A stretch of DNA of 34,078 nt, taken from NCBI GenBank assembly GCA_947854175.1, contig CANTYJ010000077.1, positions 1 to 34,078 on the forward strand, written 5' to 3'. The position numbers and the translations under genes were made by a program. Position 1 is the first letter of the stretch; every line of letters begins with the position of its first letter. Positions 1 through 8,850 of the stretch are shown here, piece by piece. The notes under the pieces were generated by a model that was given only the letters and a program-made list of their open reading frames with translations, was not told the origin of the DNA and searched no databases. The DNA is from an uncultured Turicimonas sp. (lineage in GTDB: Bacteria; Pseudomonadota; Gammaproteobacteria; Burkholderiales; Burkholderiaceae_F).

Positions 1-4
1 GCCT

Positions 5-44
5 GGGATTAGGTGCCGAAATAAGAGGGATTAGGTGCCGAAAT
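5..44. repeat. Two 18-bp direct repeats at the broken end of the AAA-ATPase-like remnant
   Basis: The 18-base unit GGGATTAGGTGCCGAAAT occurs at 5-22 and again at 27-44, a period of 22 bases. The AAA-ATPase-like reading frame on the minus strand loses its family resemblance exactly where these repeats begin. Short direct repeats of this kind occur in the ends of some insertion sequences (IS21-family ends, for example). The window stops here, so no transposase is visible and the identity is an inference. Confidence 0.5.
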
Positions 45-45
45 T

Positions 46-393
46 AGCGGGACGATACACAGAAGTTAAGACTGCTTTAAATTCTTCTATTGAAGAAAAA
101 TTTTTAATCCCAGAAAAATCTAATCTAACGACTTGATAGTTGTTTACGTCCTGCCATAGTTTCTCTATCTTTAATCCTTGAAAATCCCTGAGTCCATATT
201 TAAATAAAGATTCGAATGTAGAGATCAACAAAGATTTCCCAAACCTTCTCGGACGAGTCAGTTAAAATTTTCCATTTAGACTGGCTAAGTTAAAAATCAG
301 CTCCGATTTGTCAACGTATATCTGGTTCAGTTTCCTCAGTTTTGCAAATGAGGAAGTACCCAGTGGAAGTCTAGATAAAACGTTTGTATACAT
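46..393 (-). pseudogene. AAA-ATPase-like protein (predicted AAA-ATPase/DUF1703 type), broken N-terminal fragment
   Basis: Read on the minus strand from an ATG at 393, the frame gives a typical family N-terminus: LPLGTSSFAKLR, then IYVDKSELI, then after an in-frame TAA the nucleotide-binding segment LTRPRRFGKS followed by LLISTFESLFKYGL. In intact relatives the segment before LTRPRRFGKS is continuous, so the TAA around 260 is a nonsense change that replaces an aromatic residue. The frame continues to about position 46 and then runs into the 18-bp repeats, so the rest of the protein (normally about 500 residues) is missing. The family is commonly repeated and decayed in gut bacteria and its function is poorly defined. 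Assignment to the family is firm; what truncated it is not visible. Confidence 0.75.
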
Positions 394-519
394 ATCAGCG
401 AACGTTTATTCTTTTTAGATGAACCCATTGTAGTTAACGTTTCAGAGGCCAAACAACATACTCAGATACTTTGTTTTGTCAAACAGCATTATTGATGTCT
501 TATACAAGAGTCGCTTCGG

Positions 520-3500
520 TTAGAAAGACTGCGCGGACCCAATAATACTATCAAGCACACGGTTTAATCGCTTCACACTCACAGGCATGGGAGTTTTCAG
601 TTCCTGAGCAAATAAAGAAACTCTTAATTCCTGAAGCAAGTTTTCAAATTCGTCCAGTTTTTCATCCCCAACACCTTTCCTCGAAGACTTTTCTCTATTA
701 AACCGTGTAGTTAATGCAGCGATTTCATGCATTCTTTCTTCGTCCCGTCGAGGATCTTTGGAATATTTTTCTAGTCTTACCAAAATAGCCTTCAAATATC
801 TCGGGTAATGGCGTAAGACAGAAAGCGGCTTATTTTCAATAAAGTTTTTTGGAAATAGTGATTGCAGTTGACGATAAATATCTTCAATCAGTTCCTTATG
901 ATTTTTAAAGCCGGCTAGTTTTTGATTGATTAAATTTGCTTCATTAAGTATTTGGGTAATCAACCGGCTGTTTTCGTTTGCAATTAAATTCAATTTCGAT
1001 TTTGTTAAGGCGCACAACTCCTCAAAGCTTTGCTGATTATTTGGCAAATCCCCGGTCAAAGCAGAACTGTAAATTGATGCATTAATCACCTGATTTTTGA
1101 GATCTTCCAGACTACTAAATGCACTCTTGGTAAAAGGTAAAGCAGATCCGATAATCTGTGCAGACTGAAGTTCCTTCAGAGATTTGTCCAGATATTTGAT
1201 TTGTTCTTTCAATTTCAGCCGGATTAGTTTTCTGATCCCTTTACGATGTGCTTCCTGAGCCTCTGCAGGTTCATCAAATACTTCCAGAGAACAATACTCA
1301 CCCTGATCAACCAAAGCAGGATGTCCGATTAAAGAAATTCCTTTCCGTTTAATTTCCATAATTTCCGGAAGATCACCAAAAGTCCAGTCCGTAATTTTTT
1401 CCTGAAGGTCCTCAGCGACTTTTGCATCCATCGATGCAACATGTCTGAAATAATCTTTAGCACGGGTACTGAGTTCACTACGTAGTTTGGGAAGACTCCT
1501 ATCCATTCCGATTTGACGACCATGTTCATCGACCACTTTATAGTTCATCAATAAATGGGGAGGAAGATTTTCGGTTTTGAAGTCTGTTTTAAGAATATCA
1601 ATCCTGAACTGTTCCCTGGCTTTTGTAGAAATAGCTTCGAGCAAGCCGCCTGACGGAACTTCATGAGTCTGAGCAAACTCTTTTGCCCAATCATTCACCG
1701 GCACAAAGAATTTCCTTAAACGTTGAGGAAGGCTCTTTAAAAGAGCGATCGTCTTTTCTTTGACCATTCCGGGAACGAGCCATTCCATCTGCTCTTCATC
1801 AATCTGGTTAAGAGCAAATAGAGGCACGGTTAACGTGACGCCGTCACGAGGAGAGCCCGGATCGAAGTTGTAATTAACTGCCATCGGGACACCAGCAACT
1901 TCCAGCTTTTTAGGAAAGTATTCAATAGTAATGCCCGATGCATCGTGCCTCATCAAATCAGATTTGGTTAAATAAAGGATTTTGGGATCCTTTTCTTCAT
2001 TTTCTTTCCGCCATTTCTCCAGTGTCGGTAAGCTATTAACCTCAGGTCCCAGCCTCGAATCATAGAAAGAGAAAATCTGTTCGTCATCGACTAGCACATC
2101 CGGCCGGCGCGATTTATGTTCCATCTCCCGGATATCTCTTATCAGAGCCTTGTTATGCTGCCAGAAAGGAGCCTTTGAGTCCATTTCTTCTGCAACCAAT
2201 GCCTCACGGATAAAAATCTCCCTGGCTAATTTAGGATCCTTAGGCGCAAAATTTACCCTTCTTTGGCCATATACCGGCAGACCGTACAGAGTGCCCTTCT
2301 CAAAAGCTATCACGTGACCGGCATTTTTCTCCCAATGCGGATCTGCCCATGACTTTTTGATCAGGTGGTGTCCGACTTTTTCCAGCCACTCCGGTTCAAT
2401 ATTGGCGATCGTACGTGCGTAAAGCCTCGAAGTCTCCATGATTTCAGAAGCCATAACCCATTTACCGGCCTTTTTGACAAGAGCCGAACCGGGCCAAATC
2501 CAGAATTTAATGCCTCTTGCACCTGCATAGGGAGGGCTTCTCCAGTCAGGTTCAATAATTTTGTTTCCTATATTGCCTAACAGACCGCTCAGCAATGCTT
2601 TATGTAACTGCTCATAAGTCGCCGGCACTGTATTAATACGCCAGCCGAGTTCTGAGACCATTTCTTTTAACTGACGGTAGACATCCCGCCATTCTCTGAG
2701 ACGTCTGACAGAAAGAAAATTTTGTTGTAACTGTCTTTCCAGGAGACGGTTGCTCTTTTTGTTGGCAATGCACTCTTGCGTAAAATCCCAAATTTTGAGG
2801 TAGGTTAAGAAGTCACTTCTGTCATCCGTAAACTTCTTATGAGCTTCATCGGCTTGTTGCTGTTTATCCAGAGGGCGCTCTCTCGGATCCTGAACGCTAA
2901 TAGCTGAAGCAATAATGAGAACCTCGGCTAAAGCCTGGTTATCCTGAGCTGCTTGAAGCATACGGGCAACCTTAGCGTCGACCGGTAACTTGGCCAACTC
3001 TCTTCCAACCTTTGTCAGCTCTCCGTCCCTTGCGGTGACAGCATTTAACTCCAATAACAGATCGTAGCCGTCAGTAATCGCTTTTGGCAAAGGTGGCTGA
3101 ACAAACGGAAAGTCTCTGACATCGGTTAAACGAAGCGACTTCATCCTCAAAATAACGGTTGCCAAAGAACTTCGCAGGATTTCGGGATCCGTGAATTTGG
3201 GACGTTTTTCGAAATCTTCTTCGTCGTAGAGTCGGATGCAAATACCGTTCGCTACACGGCCGCAGCGCCCTGCTCTTTGCTGAGCGGCAGCCTGACTGAC
3301 GGGTTCTACCTGGAGCTGCTCCACTTTGTTGCGGTAAGAGTAGCGTTTGACACGCCCTAAACCGGAATCCACCACAAATCGGATACCGGGAACAGTAATT
3401 GATGTTTCTGCGATATTGGTCGATAGAACAATTCTTCTGCCCGATCCCGAGTGGAAAATTTTATCCTGCTCTTCAATGCTAAGTCTAGAAAACAAAGGGA

Positions 3501-4779
3501 GAATCTCTATGCCGGGACGAGAGTTTCTTCCGAGAACATCAGCGGCTTCGCGGATTTCCCTCTCACCGGGTAAAAAGACCAGAATATCTCCGGGACCTGA
3601 ATGTAAAAGTTCATCGCAGGCATCTGCAATTGCATTCATCAAAGTACGGTCATCGTTTTCTTCTTCATCTAGCACAGGACGATAACGAATCTGCACAGGG
3701 TAGAGTCTGCCTGATACGTTAATAACAGGGACTTCTTTACCATTTACGGACTCAAAGTGGTTAGCAAACCTTTCTGAGTCTATCGTTGCTGAAGTAATAA
3801 TGACTTTTAAGTCCGGGCGGCGAGGCAGAATCTGCCGCAAATACCCTAGAAGAAAATCAATATTCAGACTTCGTTCGTGGGCCTCATCGATGATGATGGT
3901 GTCATATTTTTTTAATAAGGGATCGGTTTGTGTTTCGGCCAACAAAATACCGTCGGTCATCAGTTTGATACTGGCACCCGGTTCCATTTCGTCTTTAAAA
4001 CGGATCTGATAACCGGCAACCTCACCGACTTTGGTTCCGGTCTCCTCTGCTATTCTTTTTGCAATGGAGGTCGCGGCGATTCTTCTTGGCTGAGTGTGTC
4101 CGATTAGACCTTTAGAGCCGCGTCCTAACTGCATCAAAATTTTGGGCAACTGTGTGGTTTTACCAGAGCCGGTTTCGCCGGAGATAATGACGACCTGATT
4201 ATTGGATATGGCTTCTTTAATGTCATCTGCCCGTTCAGAAACCGGTAAATTTGCAACCAATTCCAGTGTTTTAGGAACATTACGGACGGGTTCTCCAACA
4301 GCTTCGCTTTGTTTGGTTTCTTTAAGAATGGCCAGATGTTTCTTTGTATGTCTCGGAGCAGTTACTTTATCTTTAGGTGCTGTCCGTATATTTTTTAAGT
4401 CTTCCAATGATTTTAATTTTTGGGCTTTCTGTTCATTCTGACTCTTTGGCTGAACCTTTTGAGAACTTTGCGCAGACTTTTGCTCCGGTTTCTGACCGGA
4501 AGTTTGCTTTTTAGGCTGTTGAACGGCTTCGGTCCGTGGTTGAGGCTTAGGCGCAACTTTTTTTTCTTCAGGGGAAGAAGTGCTACGGGAACCTTTTTTA
4601 TTTCTTCCGGCAAAAGCCATCAGTTCGTTTAACTGATCAGCGGTCGCCTGTTTTGCTCCGGAAACAACCACTTTAGGCTGTACTTTTTTCTTTTTCGGAG
4701 TAACCGGATTAACAGGCTCAGCCGGTTTTAACGGCTGCATTTCCAACCATTTATTTTTTAATTCTTTTAAAGATTTCAT
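520..4779 (-). CDS. hrpA: ATP-dependent RNA helicase HrpA (DEAH box)
   Basis: This 1419-residue cytoplasmic protein is a DEAH-family RNA helicase. In E. coli HrpA acts in mRNA processing and rescue of stalled ribosomes. The motifs are in order and intact: Walker A GETGSGKT at about 201-208, DEAH at 298-301, SAT at 330-332 and the motif VI segment QRAGRCGR at 501-508. They are followed by the helicase-associated, OB-fold and DUF3418-like C-terminal region. The protein is about 120 residues longer than E. coli HrpA (about 1300). The excess is a Lys/Gln/Pro/Ser-rich, low-complexity N-terminal tail of about 165 residues that is probably disordered and basic enough to bind RNA (inference). The start at 4779 has no strong Shine-Dalgarno, but the tail is in frame and open. 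It is divergent from argA across a 214-base gap. Confidence 0.96.
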   Translation of the reverse strand: MKSLKELKNKWLEMQPLKPAEPVNPVTPKKKKVQPKVVVSGAKQATADQLNELMAFAGRNKKGSRSTSSPEEKKVAPKPQPRTEAVQQPKKQTSGQKPEQKSAQSSQKVQPKSQNEQKAQKLKSLEDLKNIRTAPKDKVTAPRHTKKHLAILKETKQSEAVGEPVRNVPKTLELVANLPVSERADDIKEAISNNQVVIISGETGSGKTTQLPKILMQLGRGSKGLIGHTQPRRIAATSIAKRIAEETGTKVGEVAGYQIRFKDEMEPGASIKLMTDGILLAETQTDPLLKKYDTIIIDEAHERSLNIDFLLGYLRQILPRRPDLKVIITSATIDSERFANHFESVNGKEVPVINVSGRLYPVQIRYRPVLDEEENDDRTLMNAIADACDELLHSGPGDILVFLPGEREIREAADVLGRNSRPGIEILPLFSRLSIEEQDKIFHSGSGRRIVLSTNIAETSITVPGIRFVVDSGLGRVKRYSYRNKVEQLQVEPVSQAAAQQRAGRCGRVANGICIRLYDEEDFEKRPKFTDPEILRSSLATVILRMKSLRLTDVRDFPFVQPPLPKAITDGYDLLLELNAVTARDGELTKVGRELAKLPVDAKVARMLQAAQDNQALAEVLIIASAISVQDPRERPLDKQQQADEAHKKFTDDRSDFLTYLKIWDFTQECIANKKSNRLLERQLQQNFLSVRRLREWRDVYRQLKEMVSELGWRINTVPATYEQLHKALLSGLLGNIGNKIIEPDWRSPPYAGARGIKFWIWPGSALVKKAGKWVMASEIMETSRLYARTIANIEPEWLEKVGHHLIKKSWADPHWEKNAGHVIAFEKGTLYGLPVYGQRRVNFAPKDPKLAREIFIREALVAEEMDSKAPFWQHNKALIRDIREMEHKSRRPDVLVDDEQIFSFYDSRLGPEVNSLPTLEKWRKENEEKDPKILYLTKSDLMRHDASGITIEYFPKKLEVAGVPMAVNYNFDPGSPRDGVTLTVPLFALNQIDEEQMEWLVPGMVKEKTIALLKSLPQRLRKFFVPVNDWAKEFAQTHEVPSGGLLEAISTKAREQFRIDILKTDFKTENLPPHLLMNYKVVDEHGRQIGMDRSLPKLRSELSTRAKDYFRHVASMDAKVAEDLQEKITDWTFGDLPEIMEIKRKGISLIGHPALVDQGEYCSLEVFDEPAEAQEAHRKGIRKLIRLKLKEQIKYLDKSLKELQSAQIIGSALPFTKSAFSSLEDLKNQVINASIYSSALTGDLPNNQQSFEELCALTKSKLNLIANENSRLITQILNEANLINQKLAGFKNHKELIEDIYRQLQSLFPKNFIENKPLSVLRHYPRYLKAILVRLEKYSKDPRRDEERMHEIAALTTRFNREKSSRKGVGDEKLDEFENLLQELRVSLFAQELKTPMPVSVKRLNRVLDSIIGSAQSF

Positions 4780-4993
4780 ACCAAAGAAACGAGACCTAAA
4801 TTCTATAAATCAGAGCAAGCAGCTATCCTACATCTCAAGCTGTATAGAGAAAAGTCCAACGAACCGGCTCTTAAAATCTTTTTCAATTTTACAAAGTCAG
4901 GCTTCAAAAAAATGTATATTTCATTTTCAAGGTGTCCGAACTGACTTAGGACGTTCCGTTTCAAGTTTTTCTTTTTTTACCGGCAAAGAACAA

Positions 4994-6355
4994 ATGACTG
5001 AGACTACAACTGACTTAGAGTATGAAGAAGACGAACTTCAGGAAGAGGAAGAATCGATTGCTCCTTGGGTTAGCTGGTTCAGAGGGGTAGCCCCGCATAT
5101 TCATTCGATTAAGAACCAGACTATTGTGATTGCAGTTTCCGGTGAGATGATTGAAAGAGGCAAGCTGGAAAGTTTTATTCATGATGTCAGTGTCATTTCT
5201 GCTCTCGGCTCCAAACTTGTTCTGGTTTACGGTGTACGCCCACAGGTTGAACGGCTTCTGAAGCTTAAACAGATCGAACCGGTTATGTCCAGCAATATCC
5301 GTATTACTGATCCTCAGACTCTTTCCTGTGTGAAAGAAGCGGCCGGTGAAGTCCGTCTCGATATTGAAGCATCGTTTTCCCAAGGATTACCAAATACTCC
5401 GATGGCACACAGTCATGTCCGCGTCGTCAGTGGAAACTACGTCATCGCGCGCCCCTTAGGAATCATTGGCGGGGTTGATTTCAAACTCACAGGAATTGTC
5501 CGCAAAGTCGACTCAGAAGCAATTGAGCAACAGTTAAATAATAAAAACATAGTGCTTGTTGCCCCGTTAGGTTTTTCTCCAACCGGGGAAGCCTTCAATT
5601 TAACGTTAGAAGATGTTGCCTCCTCCATTGCCGGGTCTATTAAAGCTGACAAACTGGTTCTTTTATCCGACGTTGACGGTGTACGCCGTTTCGGCGAAGT
5701 GATCAGTGAACTCACAGCAGAGCAAGCAGAAGAGTTTGTGGAAAAGAAACTTGTAGATAAGGAAGATATCTACAACATCGGCTATGCCCTAAAGGCAATC
5801 CGCAAAGGAGTGGACCGCGTGCATATCATTCCCTACTTTCTGGACGGCGGCATTCTGGCAGAGCTCTTCACCCACGATGGTGTGGGAACTCTGATTACGG
5901 AAGAGCACATGGAGTCAATGAGAACTGCAACAATAGATGATTTACAGGGACTTATCCAACTTCTTGAACCTTTGGAAGAAGAAGGAGTACTGGTTAAACG
6001 TCCTCGAGAAAAACTGGAAGCCGATATTTCAAAATTCGTTGTCCTTGAACATGACGGCATCATCTACGGCAGTGCCGCACTTTATACTTTCCCTGAAGAA
6101 AAAATCGGAGAGATGGGAGCCCTAACCGTCCATCCTAATTACCAAGGTAAAGGGGAAGCGGGCAAGCTTCTTAAGCAAATTGAAAAATTAGCGAAGAAAG
6201 AAGGATTAACCAGACTATTTGTTTTGACCACACGAACCGCCCACTGGTTCTTAAAACAAGGCTTCCGTGTCGCCAGTCTGGAAGAATTGCCGTTAAAGAA
6301 ACGGGATTTATATAACTGGCAAAGACGCTCCCAAATTTTTATAAAAGATTTGTAA
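4994..6355 (+). CDS. argA: Amino-acid N-acetyltransferase (N-acetylglutamate synthase, kinase-GNAT type)
   Basis: It catalyses acetyl-CoA + L-glutamate to N-acetylglutamate, the first step of arginine synthesis, in the cytoplasm. The 453 residues match the usual ArgA length (E. coli 443). Residues about 25-300 form an amino-acid-kinase fold, which in this family binds arginine for feedback inhibition rather than catalysing. It is recognisable from KLVLVYGVRPQVE near 75 and the segment VLLSDVDGVRR near 225. Residues about 310-453 form a GNAT acetyltransferase domain with the acetyl-CoA loop YQGKGEAGK. An acidic N-terminal stretch (EYEEDELQEEEE) precedes the fold. The ribosome-binding site is weak. 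A strong terminator follows at 6380, so the gene is probably monocistronic. Confidence 0.95.
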   Translation: MTETTTDLEYEEDELQEEEESIAPWVSWFRGVAPHIHSIKNQTIVIAVSGEMIERGKLESFIHDVSVISALGSKLVLVYGVRPQVERLLKLKQIEPVMSSNIRITDPQTLSCVKEAAGEVRLDIEASFSQGLPNTPMAHSHVRVVSGNYVIARPLGIIGGVDFKLTGIVRKVDSEAIEQQLNNKNIVLVAPLGFSPTGEAFNLTLEDVASSIAGSIKADKLVLLSDVDGVRRFGEVISELTAEQAEEFVEKKLVDKEDIYNIGYALKAIRKGVDRVHIIPYFLDGGILAELFTHDGVGTLITEEHMESMRTATIDDLQGLIQLLEPLEEEGVLVKRPREKLEADISKFVVLEHDGIIYGSAALYTFPEEKIGEMGALTVHPNYQGKGEAGKLLKQIEKLAKKEGLTRLFVLTTRTAHWFLKQGFRVASLEELPLKKRDLYNWQRRSQIFIKDL

Positions 6356-6379
6356 ATCGTCACTAAAACGATTCTAAGT

Positions 6380-6407
6380 AGCCCGGTGTTATTCATCGGG
6401 CTTTTTT
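6380..6407 (+). terminator. Rho-independent terminator of argA
   Basis: A 9-bp stem AGCCCGGTG/CATCGGGCT (one G-T pair) with a 5-base loop is followed directly by six T residues. It lies 25 bases after the argA stop codon and separates argA from the Tat-exported DUF362 gene. Confidence 0.9.
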
Positions 6408-6502
6408 GGAGTTTTAAGCAAACAATCTGGAAGATTCCTATAGCTAAAGCTTCTTTTAGACATTAAAGTGATAATGAAATGGTGTTTTTTAGAGGAATTA
6501 CG

Positions 6503-7558
6503 ATGTCCAATCAGGAAGTCTCCAGGAGAACAGTTCTCAAAACGGCAACTTTAGTCGGCGCCTCAGCAATTACACCGATGTTTGCCATTCCGGCCAAAGC
6601 AGAAGAAACCATCATGGCTGAAAAGGTCCAAACACCGGTTATCGGATCCGAAAGAATTGAGCCGAAAACTTACAAAGGCTCTTACGCCAAGGTTTACTTT
6701 AGTCCGGTCATTAGCGAGGAAGCATTAATCAAGCTATATAACCTCGTCAACGAAGGCATTTACGGAAAAGTCGCTATTAAATTGCACACCGGTGAAAAAC
6801 ACGGACCCAATATCATTCCACGCCCGTTGGTCAAAGCCTTGCAGTCCACAATTCCTGACAGCGTTATTGTGGAAACCAACACTCTGTACGAAGGTGATCG
6901 TTACACGACAAAGGATCACCGGGATACTTTAAAGGTTAACGGCTGGGATTTCTGCCCGGTAGATATTATGGACGAACATGGCTTTGTGAACCTGCCGGTA
7001 AACAACGGCTTCCATCTCAAAGAAGTTGCCATGGGTAAGAGCATTGTTGACTATGACTCCATGCTGGTTCTGACCCACTTTAAGGGCCATGCCATGGGCG
7101 GTTTTGGAGGTTCTATGAAGAATATTGCCATTGGTTGTGCCTCCGGTCAGGAAGGTAAGCGCCAAGTCCATGGTGTCGGAGAAAAAGTACCGGAAGACTG
7201 GAACAAATGGCCAGCCAAAGAAGTCTTTATGGAAAACATGGCAGATTCTGCCAAAGCGGTTATTGATCATTTCAGCAAGAGAATTACCTACATCAACATT
7301 CTGAGAAACATGTCAGTTGACTGCGATTGTGCAGGTACTGCTGCGGCCAAACCAACTATCCGCAATATCGGCATTTTAGCTTCGACCGACCTATTAGCAA
7401 TCGACCAGGCTTCCTGCGATTTGGTTTACGGAAGCCCTGCACACGATAAGCATGATTTAGTTGAGCGAATTGAAAGCCGTCACGGACTCAGACAACTTTC
7501 TGCTATGGCGGAAAAGGACATGGGTAATCCTCACTACCGCCTTATCGTTGTTGATTAA
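6503..7558 (+). CDS. Tat-exported DUF362 domain protein
   Basis: The protein has 351 residues from the ATG at 6503. I prefer this start over the upstream ATG at 6479 because AGAGGA lies 7 bases before it, and because it leaves a standard Tat signal: SRRTVLK, a hydrophobic stretch, then IPAKA before the mature part. The mature protein is a DUF362 (PF04015) domain. It includes the conserved segment around MLVLTHFKGHAMGGFGGSM, a cysteine pair in DCDCAG, and a late IGILASTDLLAIDQASCDLV stretch typical of the family. DUF362 proteins are often joined to a 4Fe-4S domain; none is present here. Tat export suggests folding with a metal or cofactor in the cytoplasm before transport to the periplasm (inference). 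The reaction is unknown. It is flanked by terminators and so is probably expressed alone. Confidence 0.85.
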   Translation: MSNQEVSRRTVLKTATLVGASAITPMFAIPAKAEETIMAEKVQTPVIGSERIEPKTYKGSYAKVYFSPVISEEALIKLYNLVNEGIYGKVAIKLHTGEKHGPNIIPRPLVKALQSTIPDSVIVETNTLYEGDRYTTKDHRDTLKVNGWDFCPVDIMDEHGFVNLPVNNGFHLKEVAMGKSIVDYDSMLVLTHFKGHAMGGFGGSMKNIAIGCASGQEGKRQVHGVGEKVPEDWNKWPAKEVFMENMADSAKAVIDHFSKRITYINILRNMSVDCDCAGTAAAKPTIRNIGILASTDLLAIDQASCDLVYGSPAHDKHDLVERIESRHGLRQLSAMAEKDMGNPHYRLIVVD

Positions 7559-7585
7559 TTCTTAAACAGCTTTATCAGATAACAG

Positions 7586-7615
7586 CCTCTTCTTAGCCGG
7601 AGAGGTTGATTTTTT
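7586..7615 (+). terminator. Terminator after the DUF362 gene
   Basis: A 7-bp stem CCTCTTC/GGAGAGG (one G-T pair) with loop TTAGCC is followed by TTGATTTTTT. It begins 28 bases after the stop codon. Confidence 0.8.
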
Positions 7616-7617
7616 GT

Positions 7618-7825
7618 GTAATGATTGCATTAAAAGATTCAACATCAAGCGTGCTTCTCTCTATTTTCCGATAACTTTTAATTAAATGCCGGACCTTTTC
7701 CGCTGCATTAAGATTCCGAAATTATCGACATTACATTTGGATACGGTCTAGGTAGACAACGCAAAATCTTCCCATTTATTCCAAGGAAGCAAACGATTAA
7801 CTTTTTTATGTTTGAGACGCATTTG
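7618..7825 (-). pseudogene. Possible degraded coding remnant, family not recognised
   Basis: This stretch between the DUF362 gene and the SGNH-like gene has no intact ORF. Its minus strand reads in protein-like pieces in three successive frames: MRLKHKKVNRLLPWNKWEDF from about 7821, then RPYPNVMSIISES from about 7749, then NAAEKVRHLIKSYRKIERST and onwards from about 7711 to 7618. A broken gene with two or more indels would look like this. I do not recognise the family, and chance open frames are a real alternative. The remaining bases up to 7917 are AT-rich and hold the promoter region of the next gene, with no motif I can name. Confidence 0.3.
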
Positions 7826-7917
7826 CTATTTTTACAATTTCCGTTTTCATTTTCAGAAAGTCATCAGGAAAAACTAGCCTCATAATATAAGTCTTTCTTT
7901 TCCAAGGTGAAATAATC

Positions 7918-8742
7918 ATGAATAGACTATTTAAACTTTCTTGTCTAACTGTAGTTTCGTTTTTTCTATCAGCTTCTGTCTCAGCTCTTGAGACAAGCGT
8001 CAAACCTCTAATAACAAAGATGGAAGCACCGGCTTCCTATATGACTGTTGGTAATTCTTATACATATTATTCAAGCGGGTTAAACGGTGCAATTAATGGT
8101 TTGATTAAAACCGCCGGATTAAAAGTAAAGAGAAACCGTATGGTGACGATCGGAGCAGCAGATTTAGGATGGTTTAATGTCTGGGAACTCGTAAGACCAT
8201 CCGGGATGGCTTCTACCTATGTAGATCATAGTGACGGAGGAAAAATTAAAAAGTTTGACTTCCTAAAAGAAAAGGTATTTGACGCCGTAATTCTTCAGGA
8301 CAATAGCACCGGGCCAATCCATCCACAAAGAAAAGAAATTTTCGAAAAGTATGCAAAACAGCACGCTTATGACCTGAGATGCTTTGGTATTCAGCCTCTA
8401 ATTATGATGACGTGGGCAAGAAAAAACAAACCTGAAATGACTGCTCAGCTGGCGGATGCTACAACAAAAGTTGCGAATGAAGCCCACGCAATGGTAATTC
8501 CTGTTGGATTAGCCTTTGCTGAAGCAATCAAAGCAGACCCAAAACTAGAACTGTATAGAGCAGACAAAACTCACCCGTCACCTGAAGGAACTTATCTAGA
8601 AGCTTGTGTCACTTTCGCTACTATGTTTCATCGTTCACCTGTCGGGTTGAAATACTATGGTATAGAAAAGGTGGATCCCAAGACAGCTGAGTTTCTGCAA
8701 CAAATAGCGTGGAACACTGTTACCGAATTCTTCGGCTGGTAA
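7918..8742 (+). CDS. Exported SGNH/GDSL-like hydrolase family protein
   Basis: The 274 residues begin with a Sec signal peptide (MNRLFKLSCLTVVSFFLSAS, cleavage probably after SVSA). AGGTGA, 9 bases before the ATG, supports the start. The mature part carries the block I-like VGNSYTYY near 43-50, where the serine of GNS would be the nucleophile, a middle VILQDNSTGP near 125, and a C-terminal DKTHPSPEGTYLEA near 220 that matches the Asp-x-x-His block V. Together these fit an SGNH-type esterase or deacetylase similar to DUF4886-like proteins. The substrate is unknown. Location would be periplasmic or lipid-free exported, since there is no lipobox. Flanking terminators suggest a single-gene unit. 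Confidence 0.72.
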   Translation: MNRLFKLSCLTVVSFFLSASVSALETSVKPLITKMEAPASYMTVGNSYTYYSSGLNGAINGLIKTAGLKVKRNRMVTIGAADLGWFNVWELVRPSGMASTYVDHSDGGKIKKFDFLKEKVFDAVILQDNSTGPIHPQRKEIFEKYAKQHAYDLRCFGIQPLIMMTWARKNKPEMTAQLADATTKVANEAHAMVIPVGLAFAEAIKADPKLELYRADKTHPSPEGTYLEACVTFATMFHRSPVGLKYYGIEKVDPKTAEFLQQIAWNTVTEFFGW

Positions 8743-8767
8743 AAATAAAAAAAACGAACATAAAGAC

Positions 8768-8803
8768 AAATAGAGGCATCAGTGCAACTGAACCTCTATT
8801 TTT
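8768..8803. terminator. Terminator between convergent genes
   Basis: A 9-bp stem AAATAGAGG/CCTCTATTT encloses a smaller CAGTGCAACTG hairpin and runs into TTTTT on the plus strand. It ends the SGNH-like gene. On the minus strand the stem ends in only a short T stretch, so it may serve the MFS gene less well. Confidence 0.7.
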
Positions 8804-8850
8804 CTAAAAAGCTTATTTTCTGTAGACACTAAGATAAAGCTTTCCAAATA

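Noticed and set aside
3347-3685. 112-codon plus-strand frame inside hrpA
   Set aside because: Antisense shadow of the helicase gene with serine/arginine-rich composition and no domain.
4911-4925. AATGTATATTTCATT upstream of argA as an ArgR (ARG) box
   Set aside because: It has inverted arms AATG/CATT but does not fit the TGAAT-N6-ATTCA core of ARG boxes, and no second box lies next to it.
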